NCBI GenBank assembly: GCA_001938995.1
Contig: MKZN01000013.1
Location: 26,583-90,582, forward strand
From: Bacillus pumilus
GTDB lineage: Bacteria; Bacillota; Bacilli; Bacillales; Bacillaceae
DNA length: 64,000 nt
Direction of reading: 5' to 3'
In this document: one piece after another, positions 36,919-45,380 of the stretch
Position numbering within the stretch: the stretch's first letter is position 1
Layout of the letters: every line of letters starts with the position of its first letter
The notes under the pieces: generated by a model
The model's database searches: none
Told to the model about the DNA's origin: nothing
Seen by the model: only the letters and a program-made list of their open reading frames with translations
Made by a program: the position numbers and the translations under genes

Positions 36919-38113
36919 ATTTTAAGATGGTGGCAGGTATTTCCTCTTTGACTTGTCTATCCTGTAAGAATCGTTGAATTCTTGAAAGTGCTTCCTGCAA
37001 ATGCTCCAGTGACGAAGCATATGAACAACGAATATGTCCTTCTCCACTTGGACCAAACACATTCCCAGGTACAACCGCTACTTTTTCGCTTAACAGCAGC
37101 TCCTCTGCAAATTGCTCTGAGGACATACCCGTGCTTACAATGGATGGGAAGGCGTAAAACGCTCCGTTTGGTCGATGGCACGTTAGCCCAAGTTCATTCA
37201 ATGAACCCACAAACAAATTGCGACGTCTTCTGTAGCTTTTTTTCATTTTTTCTACATCTTCCAGTCCATTTTTCAATGCTTCCTCTGCCGCATATTGTGC
37301 CATGGCAGGGGCACACATCATAGAATATTGGTGTATTTTCAGCATGGCGTCTCGGAGTTCAGGTGGCGCTGCCACATACCCTAAGCGCCAGCCTGTCATC
37401 GCAAACCCTTTTGAAAAGCCTGAAATCAAAATCGTTCTTTCCTTCATATCTTGAATCGCCGCAACACTTGTAAAAGCTTCATCGTACGTTAGCTCTGCAT
37501 AGATTTCATCTGTGATGATTAAAAGATCATGCTCTTTTGCAAACACAGCTATATCCTCAAGTTCTTCTTTTGAGTAGACAGACCCTGTAGGATTTGACGG
37601 CGAGCAGAGCAGGATGGCTTTTGTCTTAGACGTGAGCTTTGTGTAAAGGTCAGCAGAATCCGCTTTGAAATCTTTTTCAGCAGATGTGCTTAAATAGACA
37701 GGTACCCCGCCTGCAAGTGTCGTTAAGGCACCATAGGCAACAAAGCAAGGCTCTGGAATGATGACTTCATCTCCACTATTTAAAATTGCCCGAAAAGCCA
37801 AATCAAGCGCCTGGCTTCCACCAACCGTAATAATCAACTCTTCATCTGGACTGTAATCAATGTGAAATCGCTTATATAAATAGTGACTCAATTCTTTTCG
37901 TAAAGATAGCAGTCCCGCATTCGCCGTATAAGAAGTGAGCCCTTGCTCTAATGACATAATACTCGCTTCTCTCACATTCCAAGCTGTCACGAAATCTGGC
38001 TCACCGACACCAAGGGATATGACTCCTTCCATCGTTGCTGCCAAATCAAAAAACTTTCGAATACCTGACGGCTGAATGCTTTGTACCGTATCAGATAAAT
38101 AAGACTTTTTCAT
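36917..38113 (-). CDS. alaT: Alanine-forming aminotransferase AlaT
   Basis: This 398-residue PLP-dependent class I/II aminotransferase is needed for alanine synthesis from pyruvate in B. subtilis. It has SLGVGEPDF near residue 35, ILLCSPSNPTGSVYSKEE (about 167), IITDEIYAELTYDE and the PLP lysine in ILISGFSKGFAMTGWRLGY (Lys near 235), plus the C-terminal Arg in HIRCSYASS. The alaR TAA directly abuts its ATG, and there is no strong ribosome binding site, so it is translationally coupled to alaR in an alaR-alaT operon. Confidence 0.93.
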   Translation of the reverse strand: MKKSYLSDTVQSIQPSGIRKFFDLAATMEGVISLGVGEPDFVTAWNVREASIMSLEQGLTSYTANAGLLSLRKELSHYLYKRFHIDYSPDEELIITVGGSQALDLAFRAILNSGDEVIIPEPCFVAYGALTTLAGGVPVYLSTSAEKDFKADSADLYTKLTSKTKAILLCSPSNPTGSVYSKEELEDIAVFAKEHDLLIITDEIYAELTYDEAFTSVAAIQDMKERTILISGFSKGFAMTGWRLGYVAAPPELRDAMLKIHQYSMMCAPAMAQYAAEEALKNGLEDVEKMKKSYRRRRNLFVGSLNELGLTCHRPNGAFYAFPSIVSTGMSSEQFAEELLLSEKVAVVPGNVFGPSGEGHIRCSYASSLEHLQEALSRIQRFLQDRQVKEEIPATILK

Positions 38114-38614
38114 TTAAGGTGACACCACGATTCTTTTGTCATCATCCCCAGTGTCAAATACTTTCCCATCATGTTTATATCTTTTCAAAATAAAGTGGGT
38201 AGTTGTTGAAACAACGGAATCGAGTGTCGATAATTTTTCGGAAACAAATCGAGCCACATCAGACATGGATCTTCCTCGAATCACAACGGATAGATCATAA
38301 GCACCTGACATTAAATACACTGACTCGACTTCTTGAAACCGGTAAATGCGTTCAGCAATTTCATTAAAACCAACGCCTCTTTTCGGTGTGACTTTGACAT
38401 CAATCATCGCTGTGACACCTTCTTGACCATCTACTTTTCGCCAATCAATCATCGTCGAATAATCGATAATGACTTTTTGATCTTCAAGTTTTTGAATAAT
38501 GGCTTCGGCTTCATCTGTTGTCACACCCGCCATTTTTGCAATTGTATTTAAATCGGCGCGGCTGTTTTCATCTAAAATCTCTAATATTTCAGTTTCTTTT
38601 TCTGTTAATTTCAT
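38114..38614 (-). CDS. alaR: Lrp/AsnC-family regulator AlaR
   Basis: This 166-residue regulator has an N-terminal winged helix (LEILDENSRADLNTIAKMAG, then TTDEAEAIIQKLEDQKVI) and a C-terminal RAM-type effector domain (VESVYLMSGAYDLSVVIRG). It is upstream of and coupled to alaT, which it activates in B. subtilis. ATG 38614 follows AGAGGTGTGAAATCAA. It is divergent from yugF, with about 180 bp of intergenic sequence that may hold its operator. Confidence 0.92.
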   Translation of the reverse strand: MKLTEKETEILEILDENSRADLNTIAKMAGVTTDEAEAIIQKLEDQKVIIDYSTMIDWRKVDGQEGVTAMIDVKVTPKRGVGFNEIAERIYRFQEVESVYLMSGAYDLSVVIRGRSMSDVARFVSEKLSTLDSVVSTTTHFILKRYKHDGKVFDTGDDDKRIVVSP

Positions 38615-38792
38615 TTGATTTCACACCTCTGAATGTAAAAAGCTAGTTTTAAAAAATCTTCTGAACATTATAGCACGTTTTTCCCATTATGCTAAGCAGG
38701 GAAAACATTCAAATCGTAGCTTAAAATCCACTTTTTAGGGTACAATACAGTCACCTAATAGAGAGTGAGTATCAAGTATCGGAGTGATGAGT

Positions 38793-39617
38793 GTGGACAT
38801 TGTTCAGCCAGCATATATGAAAAGTCAATTCGGATTAGATATCTATTACGAGCATTATCCAAACAAGGGGAAAAAGACGTTGATTTTAATTCACGGTCTA
38901 TTTTCTTCTACCTTCAGTTATCGAAAGCTCATCCCACTTCTCAAACGAGATTTTGATTTAATCGCGATGGACTTGCCTCCTTTTGGGCAGTCTGAGAAGT
39001 CTAATACCTTTATTTACAGCTACAGAAACATGGGGAAAATTATTATTGAGCTAGCTAGTTACCTGCACATCCAGCATGCCACCTTAGTTGGTCATTCAAT
39101 GGGTGGACAGATCGCTTTATATGCTGCATCAGAACGCCCAGACTTATTTGAAAAAGCGGTTCTTTTATGCAGCTCAGGGTATTTAAATAAATCCAAAAGA
39201 GCGCTTGTTTACAGCACGTATATCCCATATTTCTATTTATTTTTAAAAAGAAAGCTTTTAAAACAAGGCATTATGCATAATTTAACTGCTGTTGTGCACG
39301 ATCATTCTATTATTGATCAGGAGATGGTGGACGGATATTTGAAGCCTTTTTCCGATGATAAAATCTTTAGAGGACTTTTGCGATTGGTCCGGCATCGGGA
39401 AGGAGATTTGACGTCAGATGTACTGAAAAAAATGGAGACACCTGTGCTACTGATATGGGGCGAAGAAGATCGGATCGTTCCGCTTCAAGTTGGGGAAAGA
39501 CTCCACAAAGATTTGCCGCATTCTACTTTATATGCATTAAAAAAAACCGGGCACCTCATCCCAGAGGAGAATCCGGTCTTTATATCCGATCAAATCGGCA
39601 ACTTCAGCTTATCTTAG
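38793..39617 (+). CDS. yugF: Alpha/beta hydrolase YugF
   Basis: This 274-residue hydrolase has the oxyanion motif LIHGLFSSTFSYRKL, MDLPPFGQSEKS, the nucleophile elbow VGHSMGGQIAL (Ser near 105), the acid in LLIWGEEDRIVPL and the catalytic His in KKTGHLIPEE. The substrate is unknown; annotations as carboxylesterase or epoxide-hydrolase-like are family guesses. GTG 38793 has GGAG eight bases upstream; an ATG at 38787 is the alternative. Convergent with yugE, overlapping it by 4 bp at the stops. Confidence 0.88.
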   Translation: MDIVQPAYMKSQFGLDIYYEHYPNKGKKTLILIHGLFSSTFSYRKLIPLLKRDFDLIAMDLPPFGQSEKSNTFIYSYRNMGKIIIELASYLHIQHATLVGHSMGGQIALYAASERPDLFEKAVLLCSSGYLNKSKRALVYSTYIPYFYLFLKRKLLKQGIMHNLTAVVHDHSIIDQEMVDGYLKPFSDDKIFRGLLRLVRHREGDLTSDVLKKMETPVLLIWGEEDRIVPLQVGERLHKDLPHSTLYALKKTGHLIPEENPVFISDQIGNFSLS

Positions 39618-39874
39618 CGTGAGCAAGAACGGCTGTCTCTCATGACAAATAACTGATTCGCTAGATCTTGACAGCTCTCTATCGGCAGAAGCTGCTCAAA
39701 GGAAAGATGGTAAATGGATTGAATCTCTTTTGCAAAAGAGATCGAGTCCTCTGCGTCATATAATGCGCTCATGACGTCGGCTGGCTCCGTTTCATAAAAG
39801 TCTTCTCCATAATGAAATGGGTCCCATGCCTTTATCAGTTGAATCATCTCTTCTATCGCTTGACTATCTTTCAA
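39614..39874 (-). CDS. yugE: YugE, DUF1871-family small protein
   Basis: This is an acidic soluble protein of about 86 residues (IKAWDPFHYGEDFYETEPAD, EDSISFAKEIQSIYHLSFEQ) of the DUF1871 family, function unknown. I place the start at TTG 39874 because GGTGA lies four bases upstream; GTG 39883 gives 89 residues but has no site. Its place between yugF and patB is as in B. subtilis. It is divergent from patB. Confidence 0.8.
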   Translation of the reverse strand: MKDSQAIEEMIQLIKAWDPFHYGEDFYETEPADVMSALYDAEDSISFAKEIQSIYHLSFEQLLPIESCQDLANQLFVMRDSRSCSR

Positions 39875-39957
39875 GGGGATCACCGCTTATAATAAATTTT
39901 GTGATGTTTATTTTAGCACAACCAACAATGGTTGAAAAACAGCTAGAGGTGGGTTTC

Positions 39958-41133
39958 ATGAATTTCGACGAACAGATCATACGTAAAGGTTCAAAATCAG
40001 TCAAATGGGACATGGCAGAGTCCTTGTTCCTGACAAAAGATGCGCTGCCTATGTGGGTGGCAGATATGGATTTTAAAGCACCACAAGTCGTGCTTGATGC
40101 ATTAAAAGAACGATTAGATCACGGTGTATTTGGCTATGCATATCAAGATCAGGATACGCAGCAGGCAGTGGCTGGCTGGTTAAACAGAAGGCATGGATGG
40201 ACAATTCAGACAGATACGATCCTCTTCACACCAGGTGTTGTGACAGCCCTTAGCTTAGCTGTCCAAGCCTTTACAGCAACCGGCGATGAAGTGGTCATCC
40301 AGTCGCCAGTTTATGCGCCTTTTTATCAAATGATCGAGAAAAATGGACGTAAAGTCTCAACCAATCCTTTAAAAATAGAGAATGACCGTTACATGATGGA
40401 TTTTCATGACCTAGAGAAAAAACTAAGCAGACCACAAGCGAAGCTGATGTTCCTTTGTCATCCGCACAATCCATCTGGAAGAGCCTGGTCAAGCGAAGAA
40501 TTAAAACGAGTGGGAGAACTCTGCGTGAAGCATGGGGTGACGGTGGTTTCCGATGAAATTCATTCCGATCTTATGCTTTATGGCAAGCCGCATGTTCCTT
40601 TCGCCAGTCTATCTGACGACATCGCAAGCATCACGGTCACTTGTTTTGCCCCAAGTAAAACGTTTAATTTAGCTGGGCTTCAGGCGTCTGCGATTGTCAT
40701 TCCAGATGAAGAGAGACGAACCCTTTTCACCAATGAAATGCAGCGAAATGGGATGGGACATCTGAATGCATTTGGGATTCCTGCGATGGAAGCGGCTTAT
40801 CGCCATGGAGACGAATGGCTCGATTCACTTGTACTTTATCTCGAAAGCAATATACAGATTGCGATGGACTATATCGACGAACATCTACCAAATGTCCGTT
40901 ATATGAAACCGGATGCGTCTTATTTATTATGGATAGACATTCGTGATTTTCAATTTACTGAAGCAGAATTGAAACGAAATTTACTAAAAAGAGGAAAAGT
41001 GATACTAGAACTTGGTCACGTGTATGGACACGAAGGAGACGGTTTTATTAGGATGAATCTCGGCTGTCCTGCTTCGACGGTAAAAGAAGGGCTGAGACGG
41101 CTCCATCAAGCTTTCACTCCTTCAACCGAATAA
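39958..41133 (+). CDS. patB: Cystathionine beta-lyase / C-S lyase PatB
   Basis: This 391-residue PLP-dependent class I/II family lyase of the MalY/PatB type cleaves cystathionine or cysteine conjugates to a thiol, pyruvate and ammonia. It has LPMWVADMDFKAP at the N-terminus, LCHPHNPSGRAWSSEEL, SDEIHSDLMLYG and the PLP lysine in FAPSKTFNLAGLQAS (near 233). ATG 39958 follows GAGGTGGGTTTC; upstream in-frame codons overlap yugE sequence on the other strand. Single gene with its own terminator, next to kinB as in B. subtilis. Confidence 0.92.
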   Translation: MNFDEQIIRKGSKSVKWDMAESLFLTKDALPMWVADMDFKAPQVVLDALKERLDHGVFGYAYQDQDTQQAVAGWLNRRHGWTIQTDTILFTPGVVTALSLAVQAFTATGDEVVIQSPVYAPFYQMIEKNGRKVSTNPLKIENDRYMMDFHDLEKKLSRPQAKLMFLCHPHNPSGRAWSSEELKRVGELCVKHGVTVVSDEIHSDLMLYGKPHVPFASLSDDIASITVTCFAPSKTFNLAGLQASAIVIPDEERRTLFTNEMQRNGMGHLNAFGIPAMEAAYRHGDEWLDSLVLYLESNIQIAMDYIDEHLPNVRYMKPDASYLLWIDIRDFQFTEAELKRNLLKRGKVILELGHVYGHEGDGFIRMNLGCPASTVKEGLRRLHQAFTPSTE

Positions 41134-41146
41134 TCCCAATTCTACA

Positions 41147-41175
41147 GAAAGAACATCCTAGCGGGTGTTCTTTTT
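41147..41175 (+). terminator. patB terminator
   Basis: GAACATCC pairs with GGGTGTTC (one G-U pair) around TAGC, followed by TTTTT. Confidence 0.85.
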
Positions 41176-41219
41176 AAAGAAAAAACCATCCTTTTAGCAT
41201 ATCTACTTTGTTCATGAAA

Positions 41220-41228
41220 TGATATAAT
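41220..41228 (+). promoter_or_regulatory. Extended -10 promoter element of kinB
   Basis: TGATATAAT is a perfect extended -10, about 38 bp before the kinB start. No good -35 is present, which an extended -10 can tolerate. Confidence 0.6.
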
Positions 41229-41265
41229 GAGAGGAATTACAATTATTTACGAGGAGAGCATTTAA

Positions 41266-42558
41266 ATGGAAATGTTCAAGGATTTTTTGCTTCATGTATC
41301 TTTTATTCTATTTCCAATCTTTTTATATCATGCGCTATGGCTAAGCCGTGCCCCTGCTCTTTTCCCAAAAACGAATAAACTGCTCATCGCAATATTTGCA
41401 TCCATCTCTTCAGCACTATGTATTATATATCCAGTTGGTTCGATTTTAGATTTGCAGACTGGGCTTCAATCGATTCCCCTAGTACTTGCCATTTTATACG
41501 GAGGGTACACGACAGGTATCGTGGCAATACTCGCCAGCTCAATCGTGAAATTCGTGATGTATGGCTCCTTTTTATGGGTCGGACTTATCGCTTTACCGAT
41601 TTACTTTTTTATCCCTTTCCTGTACCACCGGAAGTGGCGGCAATACACGAAGGTGAACAAAGTGATATACGGGGTGATCATCGGTCTATCCAAAGGGATC
41701 ATCATATATATCGGGCTTTTTGTGGTCAGCTTAGTGGAGTATAGTCCTGCTTTTATTATGCAGCAAAAATTCCTTGAGTTATTTTTCTCAACCCTTTACT
41801 ACATATTCTTTCTCGTGCTCAGTATCTATTCCATTGAATTCGTCAGAGAAAATGCGCATATGAGAACACAACTCGTCCAATCAGAAAAGTTGACCATTGT
41901 TAGTGAACTCGCTGCAAGCGTCGCCCATGAAGTGCGTAATCCGTTGACAGTTGTGAGAGGATTTATTCAATTGCTTTTTTCAAATGATCCTACAAAAGAA
42001 TCGTCGACCAATAAAGATTATAAAAACCTTGTCCTTTCAGAGTTAGACAGAGCGCAGGACATTATCACAAGTTATCTTGATATCGCCAAGCAAAACTATT
42101 ATCAAATTGAATCTTTGAATCTATCCAAATTGATCGAAGAATGCGCATCGCTCATGACGTCCTATGCTAACTTTAAATCGGTCACAATTCATCAATCAAT
42201 TGAACCGGATTTATTCATTCAAGGGGATGAAACTAAGCTTAAGCAAGTGATGATTAATTTGATCAAAAATGCCATTGAAGCAGCTCCCGAACATGAAGGG
42301 AAAGTGGAACTGTTTGCATCAAAAGAGAATCAAAAAATATGCCTTTATTTTGTCGATAATGGGATAGGCATGACAGAAAGCCAAATGAAAAAGCTTGGCG
42401 AGCCGTATTACACCTTGAAAAATAAAGGGACCGGACTCGGGCTGACGGTGACTTTTTCAATCATTGAAAATCATCATGGAACCATTCGTTTCAAAAGCTC
42501 GCTACAGTCTGGGACAACCGTCACGGTGAAGTTTCCTGAAGATACAAGAAGAAAATGA
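41266..42558 (+). CDS. kinB: Sporulation sensor histidine kinase KinB
   Basis: This 430-residue kinase feeds phosphate into the Spo0A phosphorelay through Spo0F. The N-terminal part has about six membrane segments (residues 5-200) with little extracellular loop. The H-box is SVAHEVRNPLTVVRGF (His near 224), the N-box INLIKNAIEAAPEHEG, and the G boxes YFVDNGIGMTE and TGLGLTVTFSIIENH. Length and order (patB-kinB-kapB-kapD) match B. subtilis. A GGAG site (GAGGAGAGCATTTAA) precedes ATG 41266. Confidence 0.93.
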   Translation: MEMFKDFLLHVSFILFPIFLYHALWLSRAPALFPKTNKLLIAIFASISSALCIIYPVGSILDLQTGLQSIPLVLAILYGGYTTGIVAILASSIVKFVMYGSFLWVGLIALPIYFFIPFLYHRKWRQYTKVNKVIYGVIIGLSKGIIIYIGLFVVSLVEYSPAFIMQQKFLELFFSTLYYIFFLVLSIYSIEFVRENAHMRTQLVQSEKLTIVSELAASVAHEVRNPLTVVRGFIQLLFSNDPTKESSTNKDYKNLVLSELDRAQDIITSYLDIAKQNYYQIESLNLSKLIEECASLMTSYANFKSVTIHQSIEPDLFIQGDETKLKQVMINLIKNAIEAAPEHEGKVELFASKENQKICLYFVDNGIGMTESQMKKLGEPYYTLKNKGTGLGLTVTFSIIENHHGTIRFKSSLQSGTTVTVKFPEDTRRK

Positions 42559-42738
42559 TCAATCCATTTTTTTTGTCCACTTTTCATCCTTCTGCTCCTG
42601 CTTCTTAGAAGCACGGACGATCAGACGAAAACAAATAAATGCAGCAGTAAAGAAAAGCACCGTGGTGATCGCCGCTGGGATGTACTCCCTTTTATCTTCA
42701 GGAAAATACAGTAGAAATAATGCGATGAACGACAGCAT
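42559..42738 (-). CDS. Small membrane protein between kinB and kapB, 59 residues, antisense
   Basis: The ORF runs from ATG 42738 to TGA 42559, beginning MLSFIALFLLYFPEDKREY. Two hydrophobic segments (about 1-12 and 21-41) are followed by a strongly charged Lys/Glu/Gln tail (RASKKQEQKDEKWTKKMD). A good ribosome binding site (AAGGGGG, eight bases upstream) supports translation. Its stop directly follows the kinB stop from the other strand. The +/charged tail and length are typical of real small membrane proteins. No family recognised. Confidence 0.65.
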   Translation of the reverse strand: MLSFIALFLLYFPEDKREYIPAAITTVLFFTAAFICFRLIVRASKKQEQKDEKWTKKMD

Positions 42739-42836
42739 TCGCCATTCCCCCTTTTTTACTTTTACTCGTTTACTTCACTATATTAGCTAAAAGAAATGAA
42801 ATACCTTCCTACGAGAAGGATTTGGAGGAATTTCAC

Positions 42837-43229
42837 ATGACAGACATTCAAATTGGACAAATCGTGAAAGGCTTTTATAAAACAGGTGTGTACATTGGGG
42901 AAATAACAGCAGTCAAACCATCGACCTGCCTCATTCAAGTAAAAGCAGTGCTTACACATCCTACCCAAGGCGACCTTCATCACCCTAAACAAGCAGAAGT
43001 ACCTTTTTTTCAAGAAAGACGCGCTTTGGCATTTAGAGAACAGACGAATATTCCTCATCATATGGTTAAGCCCTATGATGGCGAAATCCCTGATTATGAA
43101 GTGTCACTGAAAGAAGCCGTAGACAAATTGAAACAAGCGCTAAGCGTAGATGATTCCAATTGGGCTGAAAAATCAAGAGCCTGCCTTTCTTCCCTTGAAA
43201 AAGACTATTTTCCAGAAGACGCTCGCTAA
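42837..43229 (+). CDS. kapB: Kinase-associated protein KapB
   Basis: This 130-residue protein is required for KinB signalling into the phosphorelay in B. subtilis. The N-terminal region is a small beta domain (IGQIVKGFYKTGVYIGEITA), the C-terminal half helical (LKEAVDKLKQALSVDDSNW). ATG 42837 follows GGAGGAATTTCAC; the earlier TTG lies in that site. Here kinB and kapB are separated by about 280 bp that contain an antisense ORF, so kapB may have its own promoter. Its end overlaps convergent kapD by 4 bp. Confidence 0.9.
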   Translation: MTDIQIGQIVKGFYKTGVYIGEITAVKPSTCLIQVKAVLTHPTQGDLHHPKQAEVPFFQERRALAFREQTNIPHHMVKPYDGEIPDYEVSLKEAVDKLKQALSVDDSNWAEKSRACLSSLEKDYFPEDAR

Positions 43230-43843
43230 TCTGCCGAATCAAAAAAATGAGAGAAATCAATAAGTTCACCAATTTTCGTTGTTTTCGGATTTTCTACATA
43301 GGCTCTGTCTTTTTCAAAAAGGGTGAATAGCTGATAAGTTGTCATGGCATCATCGAGTGCTTTATGATGCTTACCAGCTCCCTCACTGCCGTATTCCTTC
43401 GCCGCCTTTCGAAGTCCTGTCAATGTTCTATCACCAAAAAAGGTCTTATATTCAAAGGCGAGGTCCCGCATGTTCCCTTTAAACGGAAAGGAAACGTGAT
43501 TCAACATGCAGTTTTGCTTCAGCACCTTCATGTCCATATTTCCCCAAGTGATAATCTCACAGCCTTCTCCCCCATCAAGCGATTTCAATGTTTCAATAAA
43601 TGCCTCAAATGACATACCGCTCTCTACATCCTGTTGCGTAATGCCAAGAAACGATTTACAGCGCTTCGTCAGCTTTGGGAATTTTTTCGGCTTAACGTAA
43701 TTGGAGAAGGTATCTATGATGGCTTCACTCGTTGCCTTGACTACACCCGCCTCAATAATTTCAGGGTGGAAATTTTGCGGGTGATACTTTCCGTCAGGCA
43801 TCGTAAATTCAAAATCGACCACAAGCAGCGTCTTCTGTTCCAC
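43226..43843 (-). CDS. kapD: Sporulation inhibitor KapD (DEDDh exonuclease family)
   Basis: This 205-residue DnaQ/DEDD-type 3'-5' exonuclease-fold protein blocks the KinA pathway when overexpressed in B. subtilis. The Exo I motif is LLVVDFEFTMPDG, Exo II EIITWGNMDMKVLKQN, Exo III HHKALDDAMTTYQLF; the Asp, Glu, Asp, His and Asp residues are present, so nuclease activity is plausible. I start it at GTG 43843 with AGGTGAG upstream, which gives the B. subtilis length; the longer frame lacks a site. It is convergent with kapB. Confidence 0.9.
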   Translation of the reverse strand: MEQKTLLVVDFEFTMPDGKYHPQNFHPEIIEAGVVKATSEAIIDTFSNYVKPKKFPKLTKRCKSFLGITQQDVESGMSFEAFIETLKSLDGGEGCEIITWGNMDMKVLKQNCMLNHVSFPFKGNMRDLAFEYKTFFGDRTLTGLRKAAKEYGSEGAGKHHKALDDAMTTYQLFTLFEKDRAYVENPKTTKIGELIDFSHFFDSAD

Positions 43844-44022
43844 CAGTCTCACCTCTCTTTCTCGTCTATTTTTCATTCTGATATCATTATATTAAGACGG
43901 ACTTTGAAATCACTTCTTTTTCGTGAAAATAATACAGATTCACTAGGCCCAACCTATCCATGAGATGAAAGATCGTGTACTTTCCTTTATAATTATTAAG
44001 GAACACGAAATAAATAAAGAAG

Positions 44023-45240
44023 GTGGTCTGTATCACAAACAGGAAAAGAAACTTGTACATCATGTGGTTTGTGAACTTTTTTGTATCTGCCAGTATCACA
44101 ATGATCGTTCCTTTTTTATCACTATACATAGAGTCTCTTGATCCTAGCTATTCAAATGAATTTGTCCAGAGCTGGAGCGGCTATGTCTTTGGGGTCACGT
44201 TTTTAACGGCTTTTCTGATTTCTCCGATTTGGGGGCGAATTGGGGACCGGCATGGCTATAAGAAAATTCTACTCCTCAATGGCATTGGGATTGCGACATG
44301 TATTCTATTAATGGGACTTGTTCAAACCGTTTATCAGCTATTTGCACTACGTCTCTTTATGGGACTTGTGACAGGTTTTATCTCCACTTCGATGGCGCTC
44401 GTCTCTGCTCAAACTGAAAAGGCAACAGCCGGAAGAACACTCGGAACGATGCAGATGAGTAATGTCGCTGGAGGATTGTTTGGTCCATTAATGGGCGGGT
44501 TCATGGCAGACAGTGTTGGATTCATTTATACGTTTTTTGTAACCGCTGCTGTGATCTATCTATCTGCCATTGTGATTATCTTCGGCGTCAAAGAACAGCC
44601 CATCCAATTGAAAGAAGCAAAACGCATCTCGTACTCGCGCAAGGATGTACTCGTCCATATTTTGAAACAGCCTTTGCTCATTGTCACGATGCTATTAACC
44701 TTTATTACACAAGTGGGGAACTTTAGCATTCAACCACTTTTAGCCTTATACATCCATGATTTACATGGGCCAGAGAATCTCGCCTTTTTTGCTGGGTTGG
44801 CATTTTCCGCTACAGGGCTTGGCAATCTGTTGTTTACAAGAAAATGGGGAGACCTTGGGGATCGAATCGGACACGATAAGGTGCTGCTCGCCCTTCTCAT
44901 CCTGTCCTCCATCTTATTTATCCCGCAAGCGATGGCTGATTCCTATGTCATGCTGGTCATTTTCCGTTTTCTATATGGAATGGCACTTGGCGGTATTATC
45001 CCATGTACAACGGCGTATATTCGCATCAAAGCCCCTGCCTCTATGCAAGGAGAGGTCCTTGGGTATAATGTGAGCTTCCGCTTTCTTGGGAATGTCGTCG
45101 GTCCAGTCATTGGGGGAATTGTGGCGAGTCAGTTCGGGATACCGGCTGTCTTTTATGTCACTTCTGGTATTTTCCTTTTTGGTGCGTTGTTCTTGTGGGC
45201 GGTTCGCTCTCATTCCAAAACAAAAGAAAGGAGTGTCTGA
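44023..45240 (+). CDS. yuxJ: MFS transporter YuxJ
   Basis: This transporter of about 400 residues has 12 membrane segments of the major facilitator superfamily, with the loop 2-3 motif GRIGDRHGYKK (about 70) and a second-half RKWGDLGDRIGHDK. It is probably a drug or metabolite exporter; the substrate is unknown. The start is unclear: the frame begins at GTG 44023, the codons near AAGAAGGTGG give no ATG, and the conserved part starts at RKRNLYIMWFVNFF. A TTG at 44054 or a rare start is possible. The terminator overlaps the stop codon. Confidence 0.85.
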   Translation: MVCITNRKRNLYIMWFVNFFVSASITMIVPFLSLYIESLDPSYSNEFVQSWSGYVFGVTFLTAFLISPIWGRIGDRHGYKKILLLNGIGIATCILLMGLVQTVYQLFALRLFMGLVTGFISTSMALVSAQTEKATAGRTLGTMQMSNVAGGLFGPLMGGFMADSVGFIYTFFVTAAVIYLSAIVIIFGVKEQPIQLKEAKRISYSRKDVLVHILKQPLLIVTMLLTFITQVGNFSIQPLLALYIHDLHGPENLAFFAGLAFSATGLGNLLFTRKWGDLGDRIGHDKVLLALLILSSILFIPQAMADSYVMLVIFRFLYGMALGGIIPCTTAYIRIKAPASMQGEVLGYNVSFRFLGNVVGPVIGGIVASQFGIPAVFYVTSGIFLFGALFLWAVRSHSKTKERSV

Positions 45241-45263
45241 TTCATCATCAGATACTCTTTTTT
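45230..45263 (+). terminator. yuxJ terminator
   Basis: GAGTGTCTGA pairs with TCAGATACTC (one mismatch-type wobble) around TTCATCA, followed by six T. The left arm contains the stop codon. Confidence 0.88.
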
Positions 45264-45380
45264 CATTCCAGACTCCTTCTTCTCCAGGCTTCATGCCCAT
45301 CGTTTTCTAAAAATAACCTTCTCGTATGTGCAAAAGAATGGTACGATATGGCTAGAAATCTGAAGAAAGTGAGTGACCTC

